This document shows positions 16,556 to 24,079 of a stretch of DNA of 64,000 nucleotides, piece after piece. A program made the translations under genes and the position numbers. Positions within the stretch are counted from its first letter, which is position 1, and the number at the start of each line of letters is the position of its first letter. The notes under the pieces were generated by a model. It worked only from the letters and a program-made list of their open reading frames with translations. It made no database searches and was not told the DNA's origin. The stretch covers positions 33,401 to 97,400 of the forward strand of contig JAGCXN010000044.1 in NCBI GenBank assembly GCA_017961265.1, written 5' to 3'. Source of the DNA: Bacteroidales bacterium (lineage in GTDB: Bacteria; Bacteroidota; Bacteroidia; Bacteroidales; WCHB1-69).

Positions 16556-17107
16556 ATGAGAAAGTGGTTCATGGTTAGTTCTTTGCTGCTTGCTTCTATA
16601 GTAAGCCTGGCGCAGCCTGCAATACGGGAACCCATTGGTGCCCTTTCTGATTCTGATCGGGAAAGAATCTATGCGAATCCTGATTATTTTCTGCAAATTC
16701 TTGCAATACAAGACAGTTTGATGGCTGGACAAGATATTTCTGTGAACCATTTACAAAGCCTTATGCCACAGAACAGGGATGAATTTTTGACTTTTGCTAT
16801 TTTGGAAGAGTATGCTTGTGAAAAAAAAGGGACTGATGTGTGGATGTCGGAGAAAAACATATTTGAATCTGTATGGAAATATGCGATAGCCGACTCTTTG
16901 GATATGATGGAACGTTATGTGGAATGGTTCAATTGGTGTGATGGGTGGATTGCAGACGCAGTGTGGACTGTAGGAGTATCTGTGGAGGAAAAAAATCCAG
17001 AAAAATTCCAGCAATTGCTACGAACGATTGCCCCAAAGTGGTATCCAGAGTGGCTTGAATGGCGGAACGAATCCATTAAATGGCGTGATACCAAAAAGAA
17101 AGAGTAA
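16556..17107 (+). CDS. Secreted hypothetical protein
   Basis: 183 residues with an N-terminal signal peptide (KWFMVSSLLLASIVSLAQ). The mature part is soluble, helical and Trp-rich (12 Trp or so, several in the C-terminal half such as WYPEWLEWRNESIKW). No family recognised. It begins 20 bases after dgkA and may be cotranscribed. A dispersed CGCAG-rich repeat follows. Confidence 0.7.
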   Translation: MRKWFMVSSLLLASIVSLAQPAIREPIGALSDSDRERIYANPDYFLQILAIQDSLMAGQDISVNHLQSLMPQNRDEFLTFAILEEYACEKKGTDVWMSEKNIFESVWKYAIADSLDMMERYVEWFNWCDGWIADAVWTVGVSVEEKNPEKFQQLLRTIAPKWYPEWLEWRNESIKWRDTKKKE

Positions 17108-17120
17108 CCAGAAATAGTGA

Positions 17121-17200
17121 TTTCTCCCGCAAACTTTTCCCGCAGAACTCGCTGATACTCGCAGAAAAAAGGTCTGTGTTTTTCTGCGCAGTCAGCGGAA
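17121..17200. repeat. CGCAG-rich dispersed intergenic repeat, full hairpin copy
   Basis: Two CCCGCA(A/G)A units and CTCGCTGATACTCGCAG, then a hairpin CGCAGAAAAA...TTTTTCTGCG with the terminal CAGTCAGCGGA. Located between convergent genes, so it may act as a bidirectional terminator-like structure. Confidence 0.8.
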
Positions 17201-17206
17201 CGGATG

Positions 17207-17953
17207 CTACCTCTCCCCTTTCTTGGCAAAAACGTTGAAGTCGTAAGTGATGCCCATGTTGATGGTGAAGGGCATATAGATGGCGTTGGTGCCGGCAAAG
17301 GCTTCCCTGTCGGGTCCGGTGCCCCACAGCTGGCTGTAGCCGAAATTGAAAGTCCACTTCAGGTGCTTGCCGCCGGCGCGGAAGAAGAACTGCGGCTCCA
17401 GCAGGGCCACGGGGACGGTGGAGCGCACGATGCTCTCGGGGTGGTTTTCGGTGGCGGGTTTGCGGTCAACGAGGTTCGGGAACAGGCAGCCGCCTTTCAC
17501 GCCCAAGCCGATGTCGATATGGCCGTTGGCGATGCCGGCCCATCCGAATTCGAGCTGTGCGAACGGCAGATGGTAGCGGGAGGTGAACTCGCGGCCCGTA
17601 TTCTCGTTTTTCCATTTGTTGCCGCCGAAGCCGTAACCGATATATCCCTCCAAAACAGCGTGGTCCCATGCCTTGAAAGCACCGACCGCCGCGTGTCCGT
17701 AACCGCCTTTGTAGCCGTTCCAGTTGACGTGGGCCTGCACCGCCAGCCAGTCGGTGGCACCGTAGGAAGCTGTCGTACCGATATACGCATCACCGAGGGG
17801 TGCTGAGAGCCCGACGCTTCCGTTCAGCTGAAGTTCTCCCTTCTCGTGAATGAGCGGCATCTCCGCCACCTGCGGACGGTAGGCGATGCAGGAGGTCATC
17901 ATGACGGAGGCCATCAGAATCATGACCAATTTGAAATATCTTGCTATTGACAT
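17207..17953 (-). CDS. Outer-membrane-type lipoprotein, hypothetical
   Basis: 248 residues. The N-terminal segment MILMASVMMTSC is a lipoprotein signal with Cys at about residue 22. The mature protein has alternating beta-strand patterns (GELQLNGSVGLSAP, VKGGCLFPNLV, TINMGITYDFNVFAK), with an aromatic near the end, consistent with a small beta-barrel or beta-rich envelope protein. No specific family recognised. It has its own minus-strand -7 element and is divergent from the methyltransferase-like gene. Confidence 0.75.
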   Translation of the reverse strand: MSIARYFKLVMILMASVMMTSCIAYRPQVAEMPLIHEKGELQLNGSVGLSAPLGDAYIGTTASYGATDWLAVQAHVNWNGYKGGYGHAAVGAFKAWDHAVLEGYIGYGFGGNKWKNENTGREFTSRYHLPFAQLEFGWAGIANGHIDIGLGVKGGCLFPNLVDRKPATENHPESIVRSTVPVALLEPQFFFRAGGKHLKWTFNFGYSQLWGTGPDREAFAGTNAIYMPFTINMGITYDFNVFAKKGER

Positions 17954-17974
17954 AATGTGGTTTGATTAACTCCG

Positions 17975-17982
17975 CAAAAGTA
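17975..17982 (-). promoter_or_regulatory. Bacteroidota -7 element for the lipoprotein gene
   Basis: TACTTTTG on the minus strand, 22 bases upstream of the ATG at 17953. It is divergent from the element at 17996. Confidence 0.65.
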
Positions 17983-17995
17983 CGACATTTTTCCC

Positions 17996-18003
17996 TATTT
18001 TTG
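17996..18003 (+). promoter_or_regulatory. Bacteroidota -7 element for the methyltransferase-like gene
   Basis: TATTTTTG, just upstream of a dispersed repeat copy. The repeat would therefore lie in the 5' UTR of the gene at 18101. Confidence 0.55.
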
Positions 18004-18009
18004 CGGCTT

Positions 18010-18080
18010 GAATGTTTTCCCGCAGATCTCGCTGATACTCGCAGAAAAAAAACTCTGCGTTTTTCTGCGCAGTCAGCGGA
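18010..18080. repeat. CGCAG-rich dispersed repeat in a 5' UTR, full hairpin copy
   Basis: TTTTCCCGCAGATCTCGCTG, then ATACTCGCAG, AAAAAAAACTCTGCG, TTTTTCTGCGCAGTCAGCGG. A 10-bp CGCAGAAAAA/TTTTTCTGCG stem. It ends about 20 bases before the ATG at 18101, so it could influence translation. Confidence 0.8.
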
Positions 18081-18100
18081 ACTAAATCATTTTTTGAACC

Positions 18101-18622
18101 ATGAAACTATTGCGTGAAATTATCGGTTATGTGTTGGGCGGCGTGCTCTTTGTGGCGTTGATGCCGACCGTGATGTGGCTGGCATCCGGAATGCCGGAGC
18201 TGGAGCACATCGGCGCCGTGAGGGCCTCCATCACCGGCGTACTGATGCTGGGCGGACTGTCGCTGAGCGTATGGACCATCGTCTATATGAAGCGACGCGG
18301 CAAGGGCAACCCGATGGACGCTTTCGGGCATGAGGTGGCGCCCCGCACGCAGCACCTGATGACCGACGGTCCCTACCGCCTCAACCGCAACCCTATGCTC
18401 ACCGGCACGCTCACCTACCTCGCCGGCGCCGTCGTGTGGCTGTGGACCTGGCAGGCCGCTCTCGTGTGGGTCCTCTTCTTCTCCATCATGATGACGCAGG
18501 TCATCAGCGAGGAACGCCGCCTCCGCCGCGACTTCGGTGAAGAATACGAGGCGTACTGCCGGCGGACGAGGAGGTTTAAATTCTCCCGCAGAGCTCGAGA
18601 TTTTTCCCGCAGAACTCGCTGA
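18101..18622 (+). CDS. Isoprenylcysteine carboxyl methyltransferase-like membrane protein
   Basis: 173 residues with four to five membrane helices and the ICMT/PEMT signature: MTDGPYRLNRNPMLTG followed by the EERRLRRDFGEEYEAYCRR motif, which together form the S-adenosylmethionine pocket. The substrate in bacteria is unknown. The normal family end would be around residue 160 (RRTRRFKF). The final 13 or so codons (FSRRARDFSRRTR) are encoded by a copy of the CGCAG-rich intergenic repeat, so the original stop seems lost or the repeat was captured. A full repeat copy also lies in the 5' UTR. Confidence 0.85.
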   Translation: MKLLREIIGYVLGGVLFVALMPTVMWLASGMPELEHIGAVRASITGVLMLGGLSLSVWTIVYMKRRGKGNPMDAFGHEVAPRTQHLMTDGPYRLNRNPMLTGTLTYLAGAVVWLWTWQAALVWVLFFSIMMTQVISEERRLRRDFGEEYEAYCRRTRRFKFSRRARDFSRRTR

Positions 18623-18636
18623 TACTCGCAGAAAAA
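18582..18636. repeat. CGCAG-rich dispersed repeat overlapping a coding 3' end
   Basis: Two CCCGCAGA units plus CTCGCTGATACTCGCAGAAA. The gene at 18101 reads into it and stops at the TGA inside CGCTGATAC (18620-18622). The second half of the hairpin is missing. Confidence 0.75.
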
Positions 18637-18652
18637 GTGATGTAAAAGAACT

Positions 18653-19198
18653 ATGATAAAACACTACAATATGCTACAAACCGACCGAATTATCCTGCGC
18701 CCTTGGCGCGACGACGATGCTGAAGCCCTCTTCCGGTACGCTTCCGACCCCGATGTGGGTCCCCGCGCGGGCTGGCCGCCCCACAAAAGTGTGGAGGAGA
18801 GTTTAGAAATTATACGAACCGTCTTCCATAGCGACCACATCTGGGCTATCGAACTGAAGGAGACCAACGAAGCCATCGGCTGCATCGGCTACTACGCCCA
18901 CGGTGAAAGCAACATCGATATCGGCGAGAACGACGTCGAGTCGGGCTACTGGGTTGCCAAGCCTTACTGGAACCGCGGCATCTGCACCGAGGCGCTGCAA
19001 CTGCTGATCGACTACTGCTTTAACATAAAAGGCTTCCATACCATCTGGAGCGACTTCTTCGTGGACAACCCTGCTTCCGGCCGTGTAATGGAGAAGTGCG
19101 GCTTCCGCGACACCGGCGAGATCAACTACTGCAGCCGCCTGCAACACGGCAACGACAAGCCGGTGAAAGTGATGAGGTTGGATAACGAATTAAAATGA
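18653..19198 (+). CDS. GNAT acetyltransferase, RimJ/RimL-like
   Basis: 181 residues (175 from the alternative ATG at 18671, MLQTDRIILRPW, which is the more family-like start). The GNAT fold is clear: TDRIILRPWRDDDAE at the N-terminus, IGCIGYYAHGE, then ESGYWVAKPYWNRGICTEAL as the acetyl-CoA pyrophosphate loop, and a C-terminal NPASGRVMEKCGFRDTG. Proteins of this type acetylate ribosomal or other protein N-termini or small amines. Target unknown. Confidence 0.9.
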   Translation: MIKHYNMLQTDRIILRPWRDDDAEALFRYASDPDVGPRAGWPPHKSVEESLEIIRTVFHSDHIWAIELKETNEAIGCIGYYAHGESNIDIGENDVESGYWVAKPYWNRGICTEALQLLIDYCFNIKGFHTIWSDFFVDNPASGRVMEKCGFRDTGEINYCSRLQHGNDKPVKVMRLDNELK

Positions 19199-19265
19199 CA
19201 ACACTCCGCCTCTCTATACCACAAAATAGCTTACGCTATTGTATTTTTGAAAGAATACATTTTTG

Positions 19266-19273
19266 TACCTTTG
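19266..19273 (+). promoter_or_regulatory. Bacteroidota -7/-33 promoter for the PIF1-like helicase
   Basis: TACCTTTG with TTTG at 19246-19249 as a possible -33 element (16-base spacer). It rules out the upstream TTG at 19247 as a start. Confidence 0.65.
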
Positions 19274-19294
19274 CACCCGTTAACTTCACATCTG

Positions 19295-21505
19295 ATGGAA
19301 TCTCTTACCCCCATATACGACATTGCCAAGGAGTTCAGCGAGAACACATCACGTTCGCTGTTCTTGACGGGCAAGGCGGGTACGGGAAAAACCACCTTCC
19401 TGAAGAAGCTGAGGCGACACACCCACAAGCAGATTGCCGTAGTTGCGCCCACAGGCGTGGCGGCCATCAACGCGGGCGGTGTCACCATCCACTCGTTTTT
19501 CCAGCTTCCCTTCACCCCCTTCGTACCCACTGAGGCGGGCCGCAAGAACCTGATCAAGAAGATCAGGATGACGAACGTACGGCGCAAGGTAATGCAACAA
19601 CTTGAAATCCTTGTAATTGACGAAATAAGTATGGTGCGGGCCGACCTCCTTGACGCGGTGGATACAGTGCTGCGCCACTTCCGCTACCGCAACGACGTGC
19701 CCTTTGGCGGCGTACAGGTTATCTATATCGGTGACCTCTACCAGCTGCCGCCCGTGGTCGTGCCCGAGGAGTGGGAACTCATCTCACAGTTCTACAAGTC
19801 TCCGTTCTTCTTCGACAGCTACGCCGTACAACAGCAGCCGCCCGTCTATATCGAACTCGACAAGATCTTCCGTCAAAGTAACGCCGATTTCGTGCAGCTG
19901 CTGAACGAGGTACGCAACAACCGTCTGACCGACAAAGGGTTCAATATGCTAAAAAGCCGGTTCAATCCCGGATTCAAACTTTCGGAGCACCCCGATTTCA
20001 TCTTCCTGACCACGCACAACGCGACGGCCAACCGCATCAACAAGGAGGAGATGGACAAGCTGCCGGGCGAGGTTTTCCGCTACGAGGCAACAATCCAGGG
20101 CGAATTTCCGGAAAAAAACTACCCCAATGACCCCGTTCTTGAACTGAAGGAGGGTGCCAAGGTGATGTTCATCGCCAACGACAATGGTTTTCCACGCCGC
20201 TACTTCAACGGGCGTATCGGCACGGTGACGCACCTTGACGAAAGCCACATCTTCGTCCACTGCGACTATGACGAGGAGGAAATTGCCGTTTCCAACGAAA
20301 TCTGGGAGAACATCCGCTACGGTGTGAACCGTGAGACGGGCCAGATTGAGGAGAACGAACTAGGCTGTTACATCCAGTTCCCGCTGCGGCTCGCGTGGGC
20401 CATCACCATCCACAAGAGCCAAGGCCTCACGTTCGACAAGACGGTGATTGACGCCGCCCTCGCCTTCTCGTCGGGGCAGGTGTATGTGGCACTTAGCCGC
20501 TGCCGCAGTCTGGAAGGCATCGTCCTCACCTCCCCCATCCGCCGCGACAGCCTTGTCACCGACCCCTCCGTGGTGGCCTACTCAAACAACCGTCCCTCCA
20601 CGGCACAACTCAGCAGCGAGCTGGTGCAGGCAAAGGAACAATACGACGTACAACTGCTACAAAGTGTCTTCGATTTTCATTTTGCAAACGGACAAATATC
20701 TCATTTGCAAAGTCTTATAAAAAAATATACGGATGTTTTCAATCCTGAAGGCATCGAGCATGCAAAGGAGCTGCAGAAGGAAATCCAAGAGCTGGCAACC
20801 ATCGGCGAACGGTTTGAAAGACAGATAGAAACATTGTACCACGATGAAGTGAAGCTCTGCGAAAGGCTCACCGCCGCCGCCGACTACTTCACCGAACGGC
20901 TCGACGACCTCAACGAACGGTGCAGCCACTCCCCCGCCGCCATCTTCGACATCGACGTTTCCAAGGAGTACAAGGAGGATTTGAAGAACCTTTTCACTGA
21001 ACTTTCCTTGAAAAAACATTTGATATCAAACATTTGCGACGACCACACCGCCGAGGGCTACTACCGGTTCAAGAACCGTTTCCGCGTGCCGACCTTCCAC
21101 TTCAAAGCCAAGGACATTTTTGAAGAGAACGAGGAGAAAAAGCCCAAAAGAAGCCGAAAATCCAAAACGGAGAAACCTGCCAAGAAAGCCTCCCATATCA
21201 TCACCTTTGAACTATACCAGAGCGGCAAAAGCGTTGACGAGATTGCGGAAGAAAGAATGCTGGCTGTCAGCACAATAGGCCAGCACCTCACACGCTGTGT
21301 CGGAATGGGTCTATTGGACATCCACGAGTTTTTGGACGATGACGAACTCATCCACGAAATCCGCAAGATGGCGGCGGCGGGCGGCACAGTGGGCGACATC
21401 TTCAGCGCCTTCGAGGGCAACCTCGACTATATGCAAATCCGAATGGCATTAGCAGGCGATGCATCAGATGAAAAAGCCGGAAGTGCCTCAAAAGAAGAAA
21501 ATTAA
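19295..21505 (+). CDS. PIF1-like superfamily 1 DNA helicase with C-terminal HTH
   Basis: 736 residues. Walker A GKAGTGKTT at residues 26-34, Walker B LVIDEISMVRADLLD at about 105-120, and a UvrD-like C-terminal motif (AWAITIHKSQGLTFDKTVID) place it with PIF1/RecD-type 5'-3' helicases. A middle linker is followed by a helicase-associated helix-turn-helix domain near residues 615-690 (SGKSVDEIAEERMLAVSTIG, of HTH_40 type). This architecture is widespread in Bacteroidota and is thought to resolve G-quadruplex or other structured DNA. Start ATG 19295 lies 21 bases after the -7 element. The GNAT-CutC gene follows after 4 bases. Confidence 0.9.
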   Translation: MESLTPIYDIAKEFSENTSRSLFLTGKAGTGKTTFLKKLRRHTHKQIAVVAPTGVAAINAGGVTIHSFFQLPFTPFVPTEAGRKNLIKKIRMTNVRRKVMQQLEILVIDEISMVRADLLDAVDTVLRHFRYRNDVPFGGVQVIYIGDLYQLPPVVVPEEWELISQFYKSPFFFDSYAVQQQPPVYIELDKIFRQSNADFVQLLNEVRNNRLTDKGFNMLKSRFNPGFKLSEHPDFIFLTTHNATANRINKEEMDKLPGEVFRYEATIQGEFPEKNYPNDPVLELKEGAKVMFIANDNGFPRRYFNGRIGTVTHLDESHIFVHCDYDEEEIAVSNEIWENIRYGVNRETGQIEENELGCYIQFPLRLAWAITIHKSQGLTFDKTVIDAALAFSSGQVYVALSRCRSLEGIVLTSPIRRDSLVTDPSVVAYSNNRPSTAQLSSELVQAKEQYDVQLLQSVFDFHFANGQISHLQSLIKKYTDVFNPEGIEHAKELQKEIQELATIGERFERQIETLYHDEVKLCERLTAAADYFTERLDDLNERCSHSPAAIFDIDVSKEYKEDLKNLFTELSLKKHLISNICDDHTAEGYYRFKNRFRVPTFHFKAKDIFEENEEKKPKRSRKSKTEKPAKKASHIITFELYQSGKSVDEIAEERMLAVSTIGQHLTRCVGMGLLDIHEFLDDDELIHEIRKMAAAGGTVGDIFSAFEGNLDYMQIRMALAGDASDEKAGSASKEEN

Positions 21506-21509
21506 GACT

Positions 21510-22799
21510 ATGGGAATATTTAATAATCAAATAATTAAGGAGAATCTCACCATCCGCAAGGCCGTCATCGAGGATGCTCCTTTTGTGGCACGCTGTGTGC
21601 TGGAGGCCATCGGTTTTGAAAACATAACCGACGAGATTTTGGCGCGCCAGACCGCGTTCAGCCGGCGCGAAGACGTGCTCTACAGCTGGCGGCATGCCCT
21701 GATGGCCGAGTACGAAGGCGAAACCGTCGGCTGCATCATCGCCTACGAAGGACGTAGGTATTCATGGCTCCGTTCCATCACCTTCCCCATCATCAAGGAG
21801 ATGTGCGGCGCCGACTTCAGCGGCCAGCGTGACGAAACGGGGCCGGGCGAGTACTACCTCGACTCCCTCTATGTCGTGCCGAAGTACCGCAACTACGGTA
21901 TTGGTACAAAACTGATGCTCAGCGGGATAGCAAATACCCGCACCCTTCGGATTCCCCGCGTCGGGCTGATTGTCAGCACGGAAAAGCCGGACGCACAAAA
22001 ACTGTATCGCAGTCTCGGATTTGCGGAGAAGGAGTGCTTCATCGCATTCAACGAGCCCTTCATCAAAATGACGATGGAGCTGGAACAGCCTCCAATGCTG
22101 GAGGTGTGCGCCGCCTCGCTCGCGTCGGCACGTACGGCAGCCAAAGCCGGCGCCACCCGCATCGAACTGTGCCAGCATCTTGATTTAGGCGGACTTACGC
22201 CCGACCGCGAGGTTATCCTCACCTGCGTCCGGGAGCTGCCCCTCCAGACCTTCGTCCTCATCCGTCCCCGTGGCGGAGACTTCTGCTACAGCGACGAGGA
22301 ATTCCGCACCATCCTCGATGACATCTGCTTCTGCCGCGACAACGGCGTGCCCGGCGTGGTCGTCGGCTTCCTGAATCCCGACGGTGACATTGACGTGGAG
22401 AAGAGCCTCATTGCCGTTGAAGCCGCTGGCACCATGCCCATCACCTTCCACCGCGCCTTCGACCGGTGCCGCGACTGGCGGAAAGGGCTGGAAGAAATCA
22501 TCCGTTGCGGCTACTCCCGCATTCTCACTTCCGGCCAGCAGCCAACTGCCATGCAAGGCATTGAAACATTAAAACAGATACAGAAGCAAGCCGACGGGCG
22601 CATCGCCATCCTGGCGGGCAGCGGCGTCAATTCCGAAAACGCTGCCGAAATCATCCGTCAGGCCGGCGTATCGGAAGTACACGGCAGCTGCAAGATTGCG
22701 GGCTATGAAAGCGATGAGTGCGAGATTGCCAAAACGCTGGAAGCCATCCGTAAAGAAGGGGATGTTTACACTTACAATGGAGTGAAGGGGCAGAAATAA
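21510..22799 (+). CDS. Fusion of a GNAT acetyltransferase with CutC
   Basis: 429 residues. Residues 11-190 form a GNAT domain (YLDSLYVVPKYRNYGIGTKL is the CoA-binding loop). Residues 196-429 form a CutC TIM barrel (MLEVCAASLASARTAAKAGA, RIELCQHLDLGGLTPD, TFHRAFDRC, ILAGSGVNSENAAEI). CutC was named for copper homeostasis but its biochemical role is unsettled. The frame is continuous with no stop or obvious slippage site, so it reads as a true fusion. It starts four bases after the helicase stop and is probably cotranscribed. Confidence 0.88.
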   Translation: MGIFNNQIIKENLTIRKAVIEDAPFVARCVLEAIGFENITDEILARQTAFSRREDVLYSWRHALMAEYEGETVGCIIAYEGRRYSWLRSITFPIIKEMCGADFSGQRDETGPGEYYLDSLYVVPKYRNYGIGTKLMLSGIANTRTLRIPRVGLIVSTEKPDAQKLYRSLGFAEKECFIAFNEPFIKMTMELEQPPMLEVCAASLASARTAAKAGATRIELCQHLDLGGLTPDREVILTCVRELPLQTFVLIRPRGGDFCYSDEEFRTILDDICFCRDNGVPGVVVGFLNPDGDIDVEKSLIAVEAAGTMPITFHRAFDRCRDWRKGLEEIIRCGYSRILTSGQQPTAMQGIETLKQIQKQADGRIAILAGSGVNSENAAEIIRQAGVSEVHGSCKIAGYESDECEIAKTLEAIRKEGDVYTYNGVKGQK

Positions 22800-22826
22800 A
22801 AAATCACTTTCTATTCTTCCATAGAA

Positions 22827-23861
22827 TTATTCATTCATGATGTGATAAACCCTTTTATACCAACTTATCCAATCCTTCAAATCAACAAAGTCTTGAGCAG
22901 CACGGATTAAATCCAAAGATGTAAACACACTGAATTTAGGCGAATTGTTTGTCAGTTTTTTATATTTTTCAATCGATTTGTCCAGCGACGGATTGTCGGG
23001 GTGTTTCACAACCGAAAAACAAACGTGTTTGTAGCCGTATGGGTTCGGCTTATTTTCCAAAGCCAAAGCAAGCAACTGATTGCGCCACAATTGGTTCATT
23101 CCCAAACGGAACGGGCAGCCATCATCATCGTATTTTCCACTAAAAAACTCCTTGCCGCCATATTCGTTCATAATTTCCCAGTATTTGTATTTCGAAACGG
23201 CGTGATAATAGCAAAGGTCGGGATTGGCGAGTATTTCAGCCATCGAGCATTGGGTGCAGTTTTCCTTATACTCTAGATTATCTTTCATCACTGTACTGTT
23301 AGATTTATACCCGCCGCAATGAGTAAAATCTTTTTCCGTGAGTTTGTGCTCAATAAGCCACAGACATTTCTCTCCATTTTTGTTGAGATAGGCTATGGAC
23401 ACATCGGCATCTGTAATTACACCACTGTTGTCTTCCAACAGATCACCCACTCCAAATTCGAAATGGAATCCTTCGTATCGAGAATTCCGCCGGGCAATAC
23501 GATCAAAATCTTTGGGTGCAATGCCCGACTTCCTCAATATTTCATCGGCGTTGGCATTCGTCAAAATCGGGATAAACAAATTCACGCACGCAGTCTGCGA
23601 ACTTGCTATGTGCTTAAAGGAATAGATATGCGGTTTATACTTGAAATCGCTCTTCTGAATCTCTTTCCATTCATCAATAATACCGCTGTAAAGCATAGCG
23701 GGAGTGTCACAATGAGACTCATCAAACTCTTCAGGCAAAACCATATCATTGGGTTTCTTCCTAAATTCGCCAATTTTCTTTGTAATTTTTTCGTTTTTGT
23801 AATCCTTCAAGGACTTTTTTATGCGAGCTTCGAAAATCGAGTACGTTTGTGTTTTAGCCAT
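22827..23861 (-). CDS. PGN_0703-like PD-(D/E)xK putative restriction endonuclease
   Basis: 344 residues. The nuclease core is D151/D153 (VITDADVSIAY) and E171-H-K173 (LWLIEHKLTE), followed by Cys-Gly-Gly-Tyr (HCGGYKSNS) and further Cys residues that may bind metal. SSQTACVNLF at about 88-97 matches the SSQxxCxN element of the 638-residue protein at 9711. ATG 23861 is used because a -7 element (23906-23913) lies just upstream and the longer frame runs through it. No methylase partner nearby. The gene is A+T-rich relative to neighbours, consistent with acquisition. Confidence 0.8.
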   Translation of the reverse strand: MAKTQTYSIFEARIKKSLKDYKNEKITKKIGEFRKKPNDMVLPEEFDESHCDTPAMLYSGIIDEWKEIQKSDFKYKPHIYSFKHIASSQTACVNLFIPILTNANADEILRKSGIAPKDFDRIARRNSRYEGFHFEFGVGDLLEDNSGVITDADVSIAYLNKNGEKCLWLIEHKLTEKDFTHCGGYKSNSTVMKDNLEYKENCTQCSMAEILANPDLCYYHAVSKYKYWEIMNEYGGKEFFSGKYDDDGCPFRLGMNQLWRNQLLALALENKPNPYGYKHVCFSVVKHPDNPSLDKSIEKYKKLTNNSPKFSVFTSLDLIRAAQDFVDLKDWISWYKRVYHIMNE

Positions 23862-23905
23862 ATCATTACATATTATTACATTCTTGAATTCTTCAAATTT
23901 CGGTG

Positions 23906-23913
23906 CAAAAATA
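23906..23913 (-). promoter_or_regulatory. Bacteroidota -7 element for the PGN_0703-like gene
   Basis: TATTTTTG on the minus strand, 45 bases upstream of the ATG at 23861. Confidence 0.6.
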
Positions 23914-24047
23914 GCATTTTTTATCATGAAAATTGTAAAAAACACACGTCTGCAGATTGATTCCAACAGATGGTTGCACACATTCATTGCCTATGCTCCC
24001 TTATTTATTCAGTGCGCAGGATGTGTTCAACACATTTCATAAATTCG

Positions 24048-24055
24048 TACTTTTG
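24048..24055 (+). promoter_or_regulatory. Bacteroidota -7 element for the transglutaminase-like gene
   Basis: TACTTTTG, 25 bases before the ATG at 24080. Confidence 0.65.
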
Positions 24056-24079
24056 CACCTTCATTTCACACAACACATT

